Assembly: GCA_039830015.1 (NCBI GenBank)
Contig: CP140033.1
Coordinates: 186,001 to 250,000, forward strand
Source of the DNA: Buchnera aphidicola (Meitanaphis elongallis)
GTDB lineage: Bacteria > Pseudomonadota > Gammaproteobacteria > Enterobacterales > Enterobacteriaceae
DNA: 64,000 bases
Direction: 5' to 3'
Shown here: positions 1-11,268 of the stretch, one piece after another
Numbering within the stretch: the first letter of the stretch is position 1
Layout: each line of letters begins with the position of its first letter
Translations under genes and position numbers: made by a program
The notes under the pieces: generated by a model
Databases searched by the model: none
The model's input: the letters and a program-made list of their open reading frames with translations, nothing else
What the model was told of the DNA's origin: nothing

Positions 1-324
1 ATTTAATGTTATTTCAGGTTGAATAAAATTTATTGCGTCTTGACAATCTTCTAAATCTATTTGTTTTCCGTACGGTAAGCATAGTAAGATTAATTTGTAG
101 TTTTTATAGTTATAACTTTGATTTAGTTCTTTTATTGCTAGTTGGCACAATTTTCCAGTTAATGTAGAATCTTGTCCGCCACTAATTCCTAAAACTAATG
201 TTTTTATATTTTTATAATATAGCATATATGTTTTAATAAAATGTACTATTCTATGAATTTCAAATTTGGGATTAATGGTAGGTTTTACGCCTAAAGTTGT
301 AATAATTTTTTTTTGTAAGTTCAT
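1..324 (-). CDS. nadE: NH3-dependent NAD+ synthetase, N-terminal part (cut by window edge)
   Basis: Catalyses the last step of NAD synthesis, amidation of deamido-NAD using ATP and ammonia. The 108 codons present start at an ATG at 324 and run off the left edge, so the C-terminal part is outside the window. The N-type ATP pyrophosphatase loop LGISGGQDST is near residue 50, and the later motif LPYGKQIDLEDCQDAI matches the NadE family. An A9 tract at codons 4-7 is in frame here, unlike in several genes further on. It is divergent from ackA across about 220 bp. Confidence 0.95.
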   Translation of the reverse strand, partial: MNLQKKIITTLGVKPTINPKFEIHRIVHFIKTYMLYYKNIKTLVLGISGGQDSTLTGKLCQLAIKELNQSYNYKNYKLILLCLPYGKQIDLEDCQDAINFIQPEITLN

Positions 325-546
325 AGTGTATATCTCTTATAAAATATAAACATTTAAAGATGCATTATATACATAATATTTGGAAAGAACAAATTCAATT
401 ATAAATTATGGTTGTTTTGGATATATTAGAAAAATTTTTAACAAATATTTCTGAATACTTAGTTTTGAATATCTTTTTTGAGATAAATTTTATAAAATGT
501 ATGTTTTTATGAAGAAGTAAATTTTTTTATAAATTTGGAAACGTTT

Positions 547-1755
547 ATGCCTAATCGATTAGTTTTAACGTTAAATTGCGGAAGTTCATCTTTAAAATTT
601 TCTGTTGTAAATACTAATAAAGATCGAATAATATTATCAGGATTAGTTGATTTTTTGTCTTCTCACAAGACAAATTTTTTATGGAAATTAAATACTAAAA
701 AGTATAGTTATCAATTTAATAAAAAGATGGAGTATGAAAAAATAATTAAATTTGTTGCAGATAGTATTTTAAAAAGAAATTTAACGATTTTTAATAATAT
801 TTCATGTATAGGACATCGAGTAGTTCATGGTGGATCTAAGATGAACAAGTCAGTAATAGTGAATAAAACGATAATAAAATATATTAAAGATGTTTCGTGT
901 TTTGCTCCGTTACATAATCCTATGAATCTATTAGGAATAATGGTTGCATTAAACATTTTTCCTCATTTAAAAAAAAAAAATGTAGCTGTATTTGATACGG
1001 CATTTCATAGTGTAATGCCTGAGGTGTCTTATTTATATGCTATTCCTTATAGTTTCTATAAAAACTATGGTATTCGAAGATATGGAGCACATGGTATAAG
1101 TCATTTTTATGTAATGTGTCGTGCTTCTAAAATTTTGAAAATTCCGGTGAAAAAATTAAATATTATTACTTGTCATTTAGGCAATGGTGCGTCGATAGCA
1201 GCTATTAGAAATGGTGTTTGTGTAGATACTTCAATGGGTTTAACACCGTTAGAAGGATTAGTAATGGGTACTAGAAGTGGTGATATAGATCCAGCGATTA
1301 TTTTTTTTATGTATAAAAAATTAAAAATGAGTATAAAAGATATTGAAAATACTTTAATTAAAAAATCTGGATTATTAGGATTAAATGAATTTAGTAGTGA
1401 TCTACGTAATTTGGAAGAAAGGTATGAGTTTGATAGAAAAGTAAAATTATCTATTGATATATTTTGTCATCGTTTGTCTAAATATATTAGTGCTTACACT
1501 GTTTTAATGCAAGGAAGGTTAGATGCTATTGTTTTCACCGGTGGAATTGGTGAAAATTCTTGTTTAATTAGAACTATCACAATTTCTAATTTGTCTTTAT
1601 TGAACTGTAACATTGATAAAAAACTAAATTTATTAACTAGATTGGGTCGAGAAGGTTCGATTAATAAAAGAAATAGTGTATCTATATTAGTAATACCTAC
1701 TGATGAAGAAGCAGTAATAGCAAAAGAAGCAATGTCATTGACTAGTAATTATTGA
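547..1755 (+). CDS. ackA: Acetate kinase
   Basis: Interconverts acetyl phosphate + ADP and acetate + ATP; with Pta it forms the overflow route from acetyl-CoA that yields ATP. The phosphate-binding start NCGSSSLKF (residues 10-18) and the motifs CIGHRVVHGG, HLGNGAS, GTRSGDID and FTGGIGENS are all present. Length is 402 aa, near the usual 400. I chose ATG 547 over the in-frame TTG at 535 because it aligns with the family start and has GGAAA just upstream. An A11 tract at 969-979 lies in frame in the segment PHLKKKNVAVFDT. Followed by pta in the same direction. Confidence 0.97.
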   Translation: MPNRLVLTLNCGSSSLKFSVVNTNKDRIILSGLVDFLSSHKTNFLWKLNTKKYSYQFNKKMEYEKIIKFVADSILKRNLTIFNNISCIGHRVVHGGSKMNKSVIVNKTIIKYIKDVSCFAPLHNPMNLLGIMVALNIFPHLKKKNVAVFDTAFHSVMPEVSYLYAIPYSFYKNYGIRRYGAHGISHFYVMCRASKILKIPVKKLNIITCHLGNGASIAAIRNGVCVDTSMGLTPLEGLVMGTRSGDIDPAIIFFMYKKLKMSIKDIENTLIKKSGLLGLNEFSSDLRNLEERYEFDRKVKLSIDIFCHRLSKYISAYTVLMQGRLDAIVFTGGIGENSCLIRTITISNLSLLNCNIDKKLNLLTRLGREGSINKRNSVSILVIPTDEEAVIAKEAMSLTSNY

Positions 1756-1816
1756 AATACAACTTTTTTAAATTAATAATGATTTTAAAATAACATTTAT
1801 ATTTTTGGAGTTTATT

Positions 1817-3970
1817 TTGAAGCGTATCTTAATGTTAGTTCCTATAGGAACGAATGTTGGATTGACTACTGTTAGTATAGGACTCATTCAAAAAATGCAT
1901 GATGAGAACTGTAACATAATTTTTTTTAAACCAATTTTTAATGTTATAGACAACAATTGTAAACTTGATCATACTACAAGAATTTTAAAGAAGATGAGTT
2001 CTGTTTTGTGTCTTAAACCAGTTAGAGTGGATAATATTAATCATTTTTTAATAGAAAGAAAAAAACAAAACATTATAAAGGATATTTTGTTAGAGATAGA
2101 TCGTAATAAAAAATATGATAGTGTTTTATGTCTTGAAGGGGTATGTTTAAAAACTTCTACCTTTTTGTCTAATATAATAAATTATGAAATTGCAAGGGCA
2201 ATTAACGCAGAAATTATCTTTATATGCAGTATAAGAAGAAATGATATAGTTGATATTAAGAATACGATAGAAGTTATTAAAACATATTTTATAAATAAGA
2301 AAAATATTAATGTTAAAGGTATTATAATTAATGAATTTCAAATAGTAAGATTTGAATTATTTTATAATTATTTAAATTATCTTAATATATCTAATACTAG
2401 AAAAAAAGAACAAAAAATAAAAGTTAGTACTTGCGTTGATAAAAATATGTTGTACAAGTACTATAATATGCCGATATTAGGATATATTCCATGGAATGCA
2501 AAATTGATTGAGCCAACTTTAGAAGAGATATCGTTGTACTTTCGAGCACATGTTATAAATAATTATGGTTTAAGTGCTTTATTTGTTAGATCTATTGTTA
2601 TATATGACAAAAATAATTTTTTTAAATATGATAATAGCTTTTTTGTTCGTACAGTATTATTGTTTTCATGTAACGAAAATATTTATGATTTAGAAAAAAT
2701 GTGTCAAAATATAAAGAAATACAGTTCTATTATTGCTGTGTTGATAACAGATAGTAATGAATTTAGTATACGTTTTATAAAATCATGTTTTTCTATAAAA
2801 AAAGCTTATTTCCCCATTTTATTAGTAAAAAAGAATATGTTACAAACAGTTTTGTTATTACGACAATTTAATTTTAAGATATCTACTAAAAATATTAATA
2901 AATTTAACGTAGTTCGTAAATATGTCTCAATTCATCTTGATAATAGTTTGAAAACATGTTTTAAAAATAAATATATGTATGAATATCCGGTATGTTCGTC
3001 AGTATTTATTTATAATTTGTTAAATTTAGCTAAGAAAAATAAGAAGAAGATTCTTCTTCCTGAAGGGAATGAATTAAGAATTATTCAAGCAGCTTCTATT
3101 TGTTCGATTCAAAAAATTGCACGTTGTGTATTATTGGGAAATCCAACAAATATTAAAAATATTGCTAAATTGAATAATGTTAAACTAGAATCAAGCGTAG
3201 AAATTTTAAATCCGATATTAATAAGAAATAATTATATTAAACGATTAGTGCAGTTGCGTTCTCATTATGGAATAACTGTAGAAGATGCAAAAAAAATGAT
3301 TGAAAATAATGCTATTTTATCTACTTTGATATTAGAATCTAATGAAGTGGATGGATTAGTATCGGGATCTGTTAATACTACGTCTGATACTATTCTTCCT
3401 GCTTTACAATTAATTAAAACATCTCAGTTTAGTTCTTTAATATCTTCTGTTTTTTTTATGTTATTGCCGGATCGTGTATTATTGTATGCAGATTGTGCTA
3501 TTAATCCTAATCCTAATGCGGATCAATTGGCAGAAATTGCGATTCAATCTGCTGATACTGCTATATCATTCGGAGTATTGCCTAAAATAGCAATGTTATC
3601 TTATGCAACAGGAATATCTGGTAGTGGAGAAAAAGTAGATAAAGTGAAGAAAGCTACTGATATAGTGCGAAATAAATGTCCTCATCTTATTATAGAGGGT
3701 CCTATTCAGTATGATGCAGCAATAGATAGTATAGTATCACAGTTAAAATGTCATAATTCTACGCTTGGTGGACAAGCTACAGTGTTTATATTTCCTGATC
3801 TTGATTCAGGGAATATTACATATAAGGCAGTGCAGAGATCTGCGAACATTATTTCTATTGGTCCAATATTACAAGGTATTAAAAAACCAGTTAATGATTT
3901 GTCTAGAGGAGCTTCAGTTCAAGACATAGTATATACTATTGCTGCAACAGTAGTTCAATCTGAACAATAA
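1817..3970 (+). CDS. pta: Phosphate acetyltransferase (long form)
   Basis: Converts acetyl-CoA + phosphate to acetyl phosphate + CoA. It has the two-part enterobacterial architecture: an N-terminal P-loop-like/DRTGG regulatory region (start MLVPIGTNVGLTT) and, from about residue 400, the catalytic PTA domain beginning KKILLPEGNELR and containing SGSVNTTSDT and YDAAIDSIV. About 717 aa, like E. coli. The start is probably TTG 1817, preceded by TTTGGAG at 1804-1810; an in-frame TTG at 1805 overlaps that Shine-Dalgarno and ATG 1832 is a further alternative. The N-terminal half is clearly more diverged than the catalytic half. It converges on yfaE with a 28 bp gap. Confidence 0.95.
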   Translation: MKRILMLVPIGTNVGLTTVSIGLIQKMHDENCNIIFFKPIFNVIDNNCKLDHTTRILKKMSSVLCLKPVRVDNINHFLIERKKQNIIKDILLEIDRNKKYDSVLCLEGVCLKTSTFLSNIINYEIARAINAEIIFICSIRRNDIVDIKNTIEVIKTYFINKKNINVKGIIINEFQIVRFELFYNYLNYLNISNTRKKEQKIKVSTCVDKNMLYKYYNMPILGYIPWNAKLIEPTLEEISLYFRAHVINNYGLSALFVRSIVIYDKNNFFKYDNSFFVRTVLLFSCNENIYDLEKMCQNIKKYSSIIAVLITDSNEFSIRFIKSCFSIKKAYFPILLVKKNMLQTVLLLRQFNFKISTKNINKFNVVRKYVSIHLDNSLKTCFKNKYMYEYPVCSSVFIYNLLNLAKKNKKKILLPEGNELRIIQAASICSIQKIARCVLLGNPTNIKNIAKLNNVKLESSVEILNPILIRNNYIKRLVQLRSHYGITVEDAKKMIENNAILSTLILESNEVDGLVSGSVNTTSDTILPALQLIKTSQFSSLISSVFFMLLPDRVLLYADCAINPNPNADQLAEIAIQSADTAISFGVLPKIAMLSYATGISGSGEKVDKVKKATDIVRNKCPHLIIEGPIQYDAAIDSIVSQLKCHNSTLGGQATVFIFPDLDSGNITYKAVQRSANIISIGPILQGIKKPVNDLSRGASVQDIVYTIAATVVQSEQ

Positions 3971-3998
3971 GAAAATGTAATGAAAGTTATTATAAATT

Positions 3999-4265
3999 TC
4001 AAATTTTAATTTCAATATTGTTTTTTGCGATACAACAACAAGGGAAAATGTCTCCTAAGGCGTGATAAGCGAGAGGAGAAATATTATTCTCATAATATAT
4101 ATTACCTTTAAGTAATTTAACTTTGCAAACTCCGCAAAATCCTTGTTGACATTGATGTTCTATATATACGTTATTGTGTTTTAGTATAAGTAGTAAAGGT
4201 ATTTTTTGTGGTTTATAATAAATAATATAGTTTTTATTATAAATTTTAATAGTTGAATATGTCAT
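3999..4265 (-). CDS. yfaE: [2Fe-2S] ferredoxin of the NrdB maintenance pathway
   Basis: An 88-aa plant-type ferredoxin. In E. coli YfaE delivers electrons to rebuild the diiron-tyrosyl radical cofactor of ribonucleotide reductase subunit NrdB. The cluster cysteines are C39, C44 and C47 (HQCQQGFCGVC), with the fourth in FPCCC at 76-78. Its ATG abuts the nrdB stop codon directly, so it is very likely co-transcribed and translationally coupled in an nrdA-nrdB-yfaE operon. Confidence 0.93.
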   Translation of the reverse strand: MTYSTIKIYNKNYIIYYKPQKIPLLLILKHNNVYIEHQCQQGFCGVCKVKLLKGNIYYENNISPLAYHALGDIFPCCCIAKNNIEIKI

Positions 4266-5396
4266 TTATAATTTAAATTTATTAAATTCAGTATCATTAA
4301 TATCAGAATCGATTTGTCCAACTAAATAAGAACTTACAGAAATTTCTTGAGGAGCTACTTGTACGTTATCTGAAATTAACCAAGAATTTATCCATGGAAT
4401 AGGATTAGAAGTAATTACAAATGGCATAGGTAATCCAACAGAATTCATTCGAACATTAGTGATGTATTCAATATATTGTGATAAAATTTCTTGGTTTAAT
4501 CCAAGCATAGATCCATTTTTGAATAAATATTTTACCCATAATTTTTCTTGTTTTGATACTGCAATAAATAAGTTATAACTTTCTTTGTAGCATTCTTGAA
4601 AAATTTCAGACATTCCTTCATTATTTTTTTCATTTCTTAATATATTTAGGATATGTTGAGTTCCGGTTAGATGTAATGCTTCGTCTCTAGCAATTAACCT
4701 AATTATTTTGGCGTTTCCTTCCATGATTTCTCTTTCTGCAAAAGCGAAAGAACAAGCAAAACTTACGTAAAATCTAATAGCTTCTAATGCGTTTACACTG
4801 ATTAAACAAAGATATAACAATTTTTTAAGTTCATGTAAATTAATTGAAATGCTTTTTCCATTAATTATATGTGTTCCTTCACCTAATAAATGCCAATAAC
4901 TAGTCATTTCAATAAGATTGTCGTAATATTTGGAAATATCTTGTGCTCTACTCGCTATATTTTTGTTGTTAATAATATCATCAAATATTAATGAAGGATT
5001 ATTAATTATATTTCTAATAATATGTGTGTACGATCTAGAATGAATAGTTTCTGAAAATGACCATGTTTCTATCCACGTTTCTAATTCAGGAATGGAAACG
5101 AGTGGTAAAAAAGCTACGTTAGGACTTCTACCTTGAATTGAATCTAGTAGAGTTTGATATTTTAAATTGCTAATAAAAATATGTTTTTCGTGATCCGGAA
5201 GATTTTGAAAATCAATTAGATCTTTAGATAAATCTACTTCTTCTGGTCTCCAGAAAAAAGATAGTTGTTTTTCTATTAGTTTTTCAAAAATTTCATATTT
5301 TTGTTGATCATATCTAGAAATATTAACAGATTGTCCAAAAAACATTGGTTCAAATAGTTGGTTGTTTTTATTTTTAGAAAAAGTTGTGTATGCCAT
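4266..5396 (-). CDS. nrdB: Ribonucleoside-diphosphate reductase class Ia, beta subunit
   Basis: Carries the diiron centre and tyrosyl radical that NrdA needs for reducing NDPs to dNDPs. Length 376 aa equals the E. coli protein. The segment [12 protein letters not shown] holds an iron-ligand Glu and His and the radical Tyr; a second ligand cluster is in [21 protein letters not shown]. The C-terminal tail ending DTEFNKFKL is the peptide that docks on NrdA in the family. It follows nrdA after 65 bp and abuts yfaE. Confidence 0.97.
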   Translation of the reverse strand: MAYTTFSKNKNNQLFEPMFFGQSVNISRYDQQKYEIFEKLIEKQLSFFWRPEEVDLSKDLIDFQNLPDHEKHIFISNLKYQTLLDSIQGRSPNVAFLPLVSIPELETWIETWSFSETIHSRSYTHIIRNIINNPSLIFDDIINNKNIASRAQDISKYYDNLIEMTSYWHLLGEGTHIINGKSISINLHELKKLLYLCLISVNALEAIRFYVSFACSFAFAEREIMEGNAKIIRLIARDEALHLTGTQHILNILRNEKNNEGMSEIFQECYKESYNLFIAVSKQEKLWVKYLFKNGSMLGLNQEILSQYIEYITNVRMNSVGLPMPFVITSNPIPWINSWLISDNVQVAPQEISVSSYLVGQIDSDINDTEFNKFKL

Positions 5397-5461
5397 ATAA
5401 TATGGTTTCCTTCATGAATAAATATGTTTTACTTATGTGCGAATTAAAAAAATTAGTTAAT

Positions 5462-7747
5462 TTATATTTTGCAAGCTCCATCATCGCAATTATTGTTATT
5501 TGTAAGAAATGAAAGTTCGTTTTGACAATCTTTTGCATCGTCTCTAGTATTTTGATAGTATAGAGTTTTTATACCTAATTTGTAAGCTATTAATAGATCT
5601 GTTATTAATTGTTTCATAGGTATTTTCCCATTAGAAAATGATTTTGGATCATAGTTAGTATTAGTGGAAATGGCTTGATCGATAAATTTTTGCATAATAC
5701 TAACTAATTGCAAATATCCAGTGTTATTAGGAATGTTCCATAATAGTTCATAATATGGTTTTAGTTGTTTGTATTCAGGAACAACTTGTCGAAGCATTCC
5801 ATCTTTTGATGCTTTTATACTAATGAATCCTCTTGGTGGTTCTATACCATTAGTAGCATTGGAAATTTGAGAAGATGTTTCGGAAGGCATTAATGCTGAC
5901 AATGTAGAATTTCGTAAACCATATTTTTTTATTTTTTTTCTTAGCGATTCCCAGTTTAAATGTAACGGTTCGTTGCAAACGTTGTCTACTTCTTTTTTGT
6001 AGGTGTCTATAGGTAAGACGCCTTGATAGTACGTTGTTTGATTAAACCAAGTACATGCACCTTTTTCTTTTGCTAGTTTGCATGATGCATTTAATAAGTG
6101 ATATTGTATGGCTTCGAATGTTCTATGGGTAAGAGAGTTTGCACTTCCATCTGAATATCTTACTTTATTTTTAGCCAAATAATATGCGAAATTTATTACT
6201 CCTATTCCTAGTGATCTTCTGGATAATACTGATTTTTTAACTCCTGAAAGTGGATAATTCTGGTAATCTAATACTGCATCTAGTGCTCTGACTATTAAAT
6301 GTGATAATTCTGATAAATCTTCAAGATTTTTTAAGGAACCTAAGTTAATAGCGGATAAAGTACAAAGTGCAATTTCCCCGTTTGTATCATTAATATCATT
6401 TAATGGATTAGTTGGTAATGTGATTTCTAAGCATAAGTTAGATTGTCTAATAGGTGCAAGTTTTGGATTAAAAGCGCTATGTGTATTGCAGTGATCAATG
6501 TTTTGTATGTATATTCGTCCAGTAGATGTTCTTTCTTGCATAATTAGTGAAAATAAATTAGTTGCTTTTATTTTCTTTTTTCGAATGTTTATATCATTTT
6601 CATATTTGTTATATAAAAATTCAAATTTTTTTTGATCAGAAAAAAAAGAACTATATAAGTTTGGAACATCTGATGGGCTAAACAAAGTAATATGTTGTCC
6701 TGATATCATACGTTGATACATTAATTTGTTGATTTGCACGCTATAGTCTATATGGCGTACACGATTTTCGTCTATGCCTCTGTTATTTTTTAATACTAAC
6801 AAATTTTCTACTTCTAAGTGCCAAATAGGATAGAATATTGTAGCAGCACCACCACGCACTCCGCCTTGAGAGCATGATTTTACGGCGCTTTGAAAAAGTT
6901 TGTAAAATGGAATACATCCAGTATGGAATGCATCTCCTCCTCTTATAGGACTTCCTAATGCTCGAATTCTTCCTGCATTAATTCCAATTCCAGCACGTTG
7001 AGAAACATATTTTACAATTGCATTAGTAGTTGCATTAATAGAATTTAAATTATCAGCGCATTCAATCAAAACGCAAGAACTAAATTGTCGTGTAGGAGTT
7101 CTTAGTCCAGCCATAACGGGAGTAGGAAGAGAAATTTTAAAAGTAGAGATTGCATTATAGAAATTTTTTATGTATTTCATTCTTTTTTTTTGTGGGTATT
7201 TTCTGAATAAGCATGCTGATATTATAATGTATAAGAATTGTGCACTTTCATAAATTTTTTTAGTAACTCTGTTTTGTATTAAGTATTTTCCTTCTAATTG
7301 TTTGACTGCTGCATAAGAAAAATTCATATCACGCCAATGCTTAATAAAAGAATTCATTTGTATATATTCAGTTTCAGAGTAATCTTTAAGTAAATGTTTA
7401 TCATATTTACCTAATTTTACCATGTTTTTTACGTGTGTGTATAAAGCAGGAGGATTGAATTGACCAAAAGCTTTTTTACGAAGATGGAATATAACTAATC
7501 TAGCAGCCATATATTGGTAATCAGGAGAATTTTCAGAAATTAAATCTGCTGCAGCTTTGATAATAGTTTTGTGTATGGTAGTAGTTTTTATGCAGTTATA
7601 GAATTGTATCCTAGATTTTAGTGCTACTTGGGATATAGAGATATCTTTTAGATCTTTCGCTGCCCAATTTAGCACTCGATGAATTTTATCTAAATTAATT
7701 AGTTCTTTTTTCCCATTGCGTTTTGTAACTAGTAGTATTTTGTTCAT
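5462..7747 (-). CDS. nrdA: Ribonucleoside-diphosphate reductase class Ia, alpha subunit
   Basis: Catalytic subunit of class Ia ribonucleotide reductase, the source of deoxynucleotides. Length 761 aa equals E. coli. An ATP-cone domain covers about the first 90 residues. The redox-active cysteine motif RQFSSCVLIE, the N-x-C-x-E active-site motif in RQSNLCLEI, the partner cysteine in EIALCTLSA and the C-terminal dithiol CDDGACKI, which exchanges with thioredoxin/glutaredoxin, are all present. First gene of nrdA-nrdB-yfaE. Confidence 0.98.
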   Translation of the reverse strand: MNKILLVTKRNGKKELINLDKIHRVLNWAAKDLKDISISQVALKSRIQFYNCIKTTTIHKTIIKAAADLISENSPDYQYMAARLVIFHLRKKAFGQFNPPALYTHVKNMVKLGKYDKHLLKDYSETEYIQMNSFIKHWRDMNFSYAAVKQLEGKYLIQNRVTKKIYESAQFLYIIISACLFRKYPQKKRMKYIKNFYNAISTFKISLPTPVMAGLRTPTRQFSSCVLIECADNLNSINATTNAIVKYVSQRAGIGINAGRIRALGSPIRGGDAFHTGCIPFYKLFQSAVKSCSQGGVRGGAATIFYPIWHLEVENLLVLKNNRGIDENRVRHIDYSVQINKLMYQRMISGQHITLFSPSDVPNLYSSFFSDQKKFEFLYNKYENDINIRKKKIKATNLFSLIMQERTSTGRIYIQNIDHCNTHSAFNPKLAPIRQSNLCLEITLPTNPLNDINDTNGEIALCTLSAINLGSLKNLEDLSELSHLIVRALDAVLDYQNYPLSGVKKSVLSRRSLGIGVINFAYYLAKNKVRYSDGSANSLTHRTFEAIQYHLLNASCKLAKEKGACTWFNQTTYYQGVLPIDTYKKEVDNVCNEPLHLNWESLRKKIKKYGLRNSTLSALMPSETSSQISNATNGIEPPRGFISIKASKDGMLRQVVPEYKQLKPYYELLWNIPNNTGYLQLVSIMQKFIDQAISTNTNYDPKSFSNGKIPMKQLITDLLIAYKLGIKTLYYQNTRDDAKDCQNELSFLTNNNNCDDGACKI

Positions 7748-8109
7748 CTTTGTCCTAATTTTTAAGCATATGTTGTTTATTATTTTTTATATAGTATGAA
7801 TATGGATGAATATTTTGTTTACGATCAAGATTTTTCAACTATAAAATTTATTAGTAAAATAGAGTTTAAAATTTTAAAATAATTAATTTTTTAATGTAAC
7901 ATTAAGGATTTATTATATAATATTAAAAATAAATAATTGTATTATATTATGTATTATAAAATTTTTATTGTTACGTTTACGAAAGATATACAATTAATAT
8001 TTTATTTTTTATTTTTTTATCTTTTGAGATATATTTTTAAACTGTATATTTTATGCAAAATATACAGTGATAAATATATTGTTAGCATATATTAAGTATT
8101 TTGCATTGT
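7748..8109. other. Intergenic region nrdA-gyrA, no gene seen
   Basis: About 360 bp of very AT-rich DNA between the start of nrdA and the end of gyrA. E. coli has ubiG between these genes; I see no recognisable remnant of it. The only structure is the hairpin at 8041-8068. It must contain the nrdA promoter on the minus strand, but I could not single out convincing -35/-10 boxes in such AT-rich sequence. Confidence 0.6.
8041..8068 (-). terminator. Perfect 12-bp hairpin after gyrA
   Basis: Arms 8041-8052 (ACTGTATATTTT) and 8057-8068 (AAAATATACAGT) are perfectly complementary around a 4-nt loop, ATGC. It lies 42 bp past the gyrA stop and no other gene is close. There is no clean U tract after it on the minus strand, so it may be a terminator, an RNA-stability hairpin, or both. 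Confidence 0.5.
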
Positions 8110-10641
8110 TTATAAGAATGATTCATTTGCTTTTTGTACAGCGACTACTTTTTCTTTTTCTGAAGTTCTAATTAAAATGACTCCTTGTGTATTTCTTCCT
8201 AAAATGCCAATTTCTGATATTCTAGTTCTAACTAACGTTCCAGCGTCAGTTATAATCATAATTTGATCATTTTCCATTACTTGCATAGCACCAATCATTA
8301 TTCCGTTTTTTTTAGTGATTTTTATTGCAATTGTTCCTCGAGTAGCTCTAGATTTTATTGGAAATTCACAAATTTCTGTTCTCTTTCCGTATCCATGTTC
8401 TGTAACAATTAGTATATTGCCAGTTCCTCTAGGTACTACCAAAGAAACAACTTTGTCTTGTTTTTTTATTGCAATACCTTTCATTCCAGAAGTATTTCTT
8501 CCCATTGTTCTAACTGATTTTTCGGAAAAATGGACAGCTTTTCCTATTGCAGTAAATAACATTATTTTATCTTCTCCGTTTGTAAGAGAAACACCAATTA
8601 ATTCGTCATCTTTTTTTAATTTAATGGCAATTATTCCTGCTGTTCTTGGTCTTTTAAATTCACATAAATTAGTTTTCTTGACCATTCCCTTAGCGGTAGC
8701 CATAAAAATATTTATACTATCTTTGTATTCTGAAATAGGTAATATTGCTGTTATTCTTTCTTTCGTATCTAGAGGTAAAAGATTAACTATTGGGCGTCCA
8801 CGGGCATTTCTACTAGCTTCTGGTAATTGATATACTTTCATCCAATATATTATTCCTCTGCTAGAAAAACAGAGAATTGTATCGTGTGTATTAGCTACAA
8901 GTAAACTTTCTATGAAATCTTCTTCTTTTGTTTTTGCAGCTGATTTACCTTTTCCACCTCTTTTTTGTGCTTCATAAGTAGATAGTGGTTGATATTTTAC
9001 ATACCCTGAGTGTGATAAAGTTACTACTACATCTTCTTGATTTATCATATCTGAAACATTGATATCTTCATAATTTTTTATAATTTGGGTACGTCTTTTA
9101 TCTCCAAAATTATTTTTAATATTAATTAGTTCTTGTTTCATAACACTGACTAATTTATTAGTGTCTTGTAGAATATTTTTTAATGTTATAGAAGATTCTA
9201 TAAGTTTTTTGTGTTCTAAAATCAGTTTTGAAGATTCTAAATGAGTTAGTTTTTGAAGACGTAAATCTAATATCGCATTTACTTGTATTTGAGTCAGAAA
9301 CAACGAATTGTTTTGATTGAATTTAGATTGTGAAAAACACGATTGAAGAACACTATCATTTAATATATTGTCTGTATGTTTTAAATTATTTGCATACCAA
9401 TTATGGGATAATAGTTGTTGTTTCGCTTCTGATAATGATTTAGAATTTTTAATTAATGAAATTATTGTGTCAATGTTTTTTAAAGAGATTATTAATCCTT
9501 CAATAATATGTATTTTTTTTTGAACTTTTTTTAGTTCAAATGAACTACGTCTAGTTATTATCGTTTTACGATGAGATATAAATTCACGTATAATGTCTTT
9601 AAGTGACATAACTTTTGGTTGTCCATGAGTCAAAGCAACCATATTAATTCCGAAAGAAACTTGTAATTGAGTTAAAGAATATAATTGATTGAGGATAATT
9701 TCTGATTTTGCTTCTTTTTTGGTTTCGACTACTATTCTCATTCCTTCTTTATCTGATTCATCGCGTAATCCGCTGATTCCTTCAATTTTTTTATCTTTTA
9801 TTAGTTCTGCTATTTTTTCAACTATGCGTGATTTATTTACTTGATAAGGTAATTCGAAAATAATTAAAGATTCTTTTTTTGTTCTTTCTTGAATTTCGAT
9901 TTTACTTTTTGCTCTAATATGAATTTTCCCTTTTCCTGTACGATATGCTTCTGTAATACCTTTGCATCCATTGATTATCCCTGCAGTAGGAAAATCGGGG
10001 CCTGGGATATGTTCCATGAGTTCTTTTAGTGTAATTTGATCGTTGTTTATAAAAGCAAGACAACCATTTATTATTTCATTTATATTATGGGGAGGGATGT
10101 TAGTAGCCATTCCTACTGCAATTCCAGATGAGCCATTGATTAGTAGATTTGGTATTTTAGTAGGTAATACTTCAGGAATTTCTTCTGTTCCATCATAGTT
10201 GGGAAAAAATTTTACTGTTTTTTTATCTAAGTCGTTTAATAGTTCATATGCAATTTTAGACATTCTAATTTCAGTATATCTCATTGCTGCTGCAGAATCT
10301 CCATCTATTGATCCGAAATTTCCTTGTCCGTCAATAAGTGTGTATCTTAGTGAAAATGATTGCGCCATTCGTACTATAGCATCGTATACGGCTGTATCTC
10401 CATGAGGGTGATATTTTCCAATAACGTCACCTACTATTCTAGCTGATTTTTTATATAGCTTATTCCAATCATTATTTAACTCTTTCATTGCAAATAATAT
10501 TCTTCTGTGGACTGGTTTTAATCCATCTCTTACATCTGGTAAAGCGCGTCCAATAATGACTGACATAGCATAGTCTAAGTAAGAATTTTTAAGTTCGTCT
10601 TCAATGTTAATTTTTATTATTTCTTTTGCAATTTTTTTCAT
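8110..10641 (-). CDS. gyrA: DNA gyrase subunit A
   Basis: Breakage-reunion subunit of gyrase, which introduces negative supercoils. The quinolone-resistance region [17 protein letters not shown] and the catalytic-tyrosine segment [11 protein letters not shown] are intact, as are the C-terminal pinwheel repeats and the GyrA box QRRGGKG-like motif ([10 protein letters not shown]). The predicted start MKKIAKEI at 10641 matches the E. coli N-terminus; an in-frame ATG at 10683 would add 14 hydrophobic residues and looks spurious. The protein (843 aa) ends at [11 protein letters not shown], so the acidic tail found on E. coli GyrA is missing. Confidence 0.96.
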   Translation of the reverse strand: MKKIAKEIIKINIEDELKNSYLDYAMSVIIGRALPDVRDGLKPVHRRILFAMKELNNDWNKLYKKSARIVGDVIGKYHPHGDTAVYDAIVRMAQSFSLRYTLIDGQGNFGSIDGDSAAAMRYTEIRMSKIAYELLNDLDKKTVKFFPNYDGTEEIPEVLPTKIPNLLINGSSGIAVGMATNIPPHNINEIINGCLAFINNDQITLKELMEHIPGPDFPTAGIINGCKGITEAYRTGKGKIHIRAKSKIEIQERTKKESLIIFELPYQVNKSRIVEKIAELIKDKKIEGISGLRDESDKEGMRIVVETKKEAKSEIILNQLYSLTQLQVSFGINMVALTHGQPKVMSLKDIIREFISHRKTIITRRSSFELKKVQKKIHIIEGLIISLKNIDTIISLIKNSKSLSEAKQQLLSHNWYANNLKHTDNILNDSVLQSCFSQSKFNQNNSLFLTQIQVNAILDLRLQKLTHLESSKLILEHKKLIESSITLKNILQDTNKLVSVMKQELINIKNNFGDKRRTQIIKNYEDINVSDMINQEDVVVTLSHSGYVKYQPLSTYEAQKRGGKGKSAAKTKEEDFIESLLVANTHDTILCFSSRGIIYWMKVYQLPEASRNARGRPIVNLLPLDTKERITAILPISEYKDSINIFMATAKGMVKKTNLCEFKRPRTAGIIAIKLKKDDELIGVSLTNGEDKIMLFTAIGKAVHFSEKSVRTMGRNTSGMKGIAIKKQDKVVSLVVPRGTGNILIVTEHGYGKRTEICEFPIKSRATRGTIAIKITKKNGIMIGAMQVMENDQIMIITDAGTLVRTRISEIGILGRNTQGVILIRTSEKEKVVAVQKANESFL

Positions 10642-11268
10642 TTTTATATTTTTTAATAATTTTAAGAATAATAATATTATCATAATGAAAAAATAGATTA
10701 ATATAAAAACATTATTTTATGTGGTAATTATCTTTTTGGTATTATGATATGCTAATATTGCTATTTTAAGTTTTTTGAATATGTATAGGATATAATATGA
10801 GTAGTAATGTAAGTTTTTATAAATAATTGTTGAAAGAATTTAATGTCAATTATATTTATATATATAATATGAATTATATTTTAAAATTGATGAGAACAAC
10901 TGATAGAGTCGATTTTTTGGATATTTAGTTTTAAAGAGATTTTTTAAAATAATTTTTAAATAACGCAGAATATTGTTGTATGATGTTTATATAACATATA
11001 TACGTTATTTTATTTAGTGATACTTGAAATGAAAAATTTTATTTTATTACTATGTTATTGATATAATTAAAGTATATTTGAATATACACAAGTTTTTATT
11101 ATTTGAGTATGTTTCAAATTAATTTTATGGAATGTTGTAGTTTATATAGATATATTAAATTATTTTTTAAAATATAGTTTATGTTTTCATTGTTTTGTTA
11201 CTAAATAATACTTTGTAAAAATATGTGTAAAAAATTGTATTCTATAATGTGTATTTGAGGAATTTATT
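10642..11268. other. Intergenic region gyrA to DUF2076 gene, no gene seen
   Basis: About 630 bp between divergent genes. I find no open frame with recognisable similarity and no tRNA-like fold. The length exceeds what two divergent promoters need, so it probably includes a fully eroded gene. The last bases before 11269 contain a Shine-Dalgarno-like GAGGAA (11256-11261) for the downstream gene. Confidence 0.5.

Noticed and set aside
8315..8830. 171-codon open frame antisense to gyrA
   Set aside because: It mirrors the conserved gyrA C-terminal repeats on the other strand and shows no independent family resemblance or ribosome binding site.
10642..10683. Upstream in-frame ATG for gyrA
   Set aside because: It would add a hydrophobic 14-residue stretch not found in GyrA; the E. 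coli-like start is at 10641.
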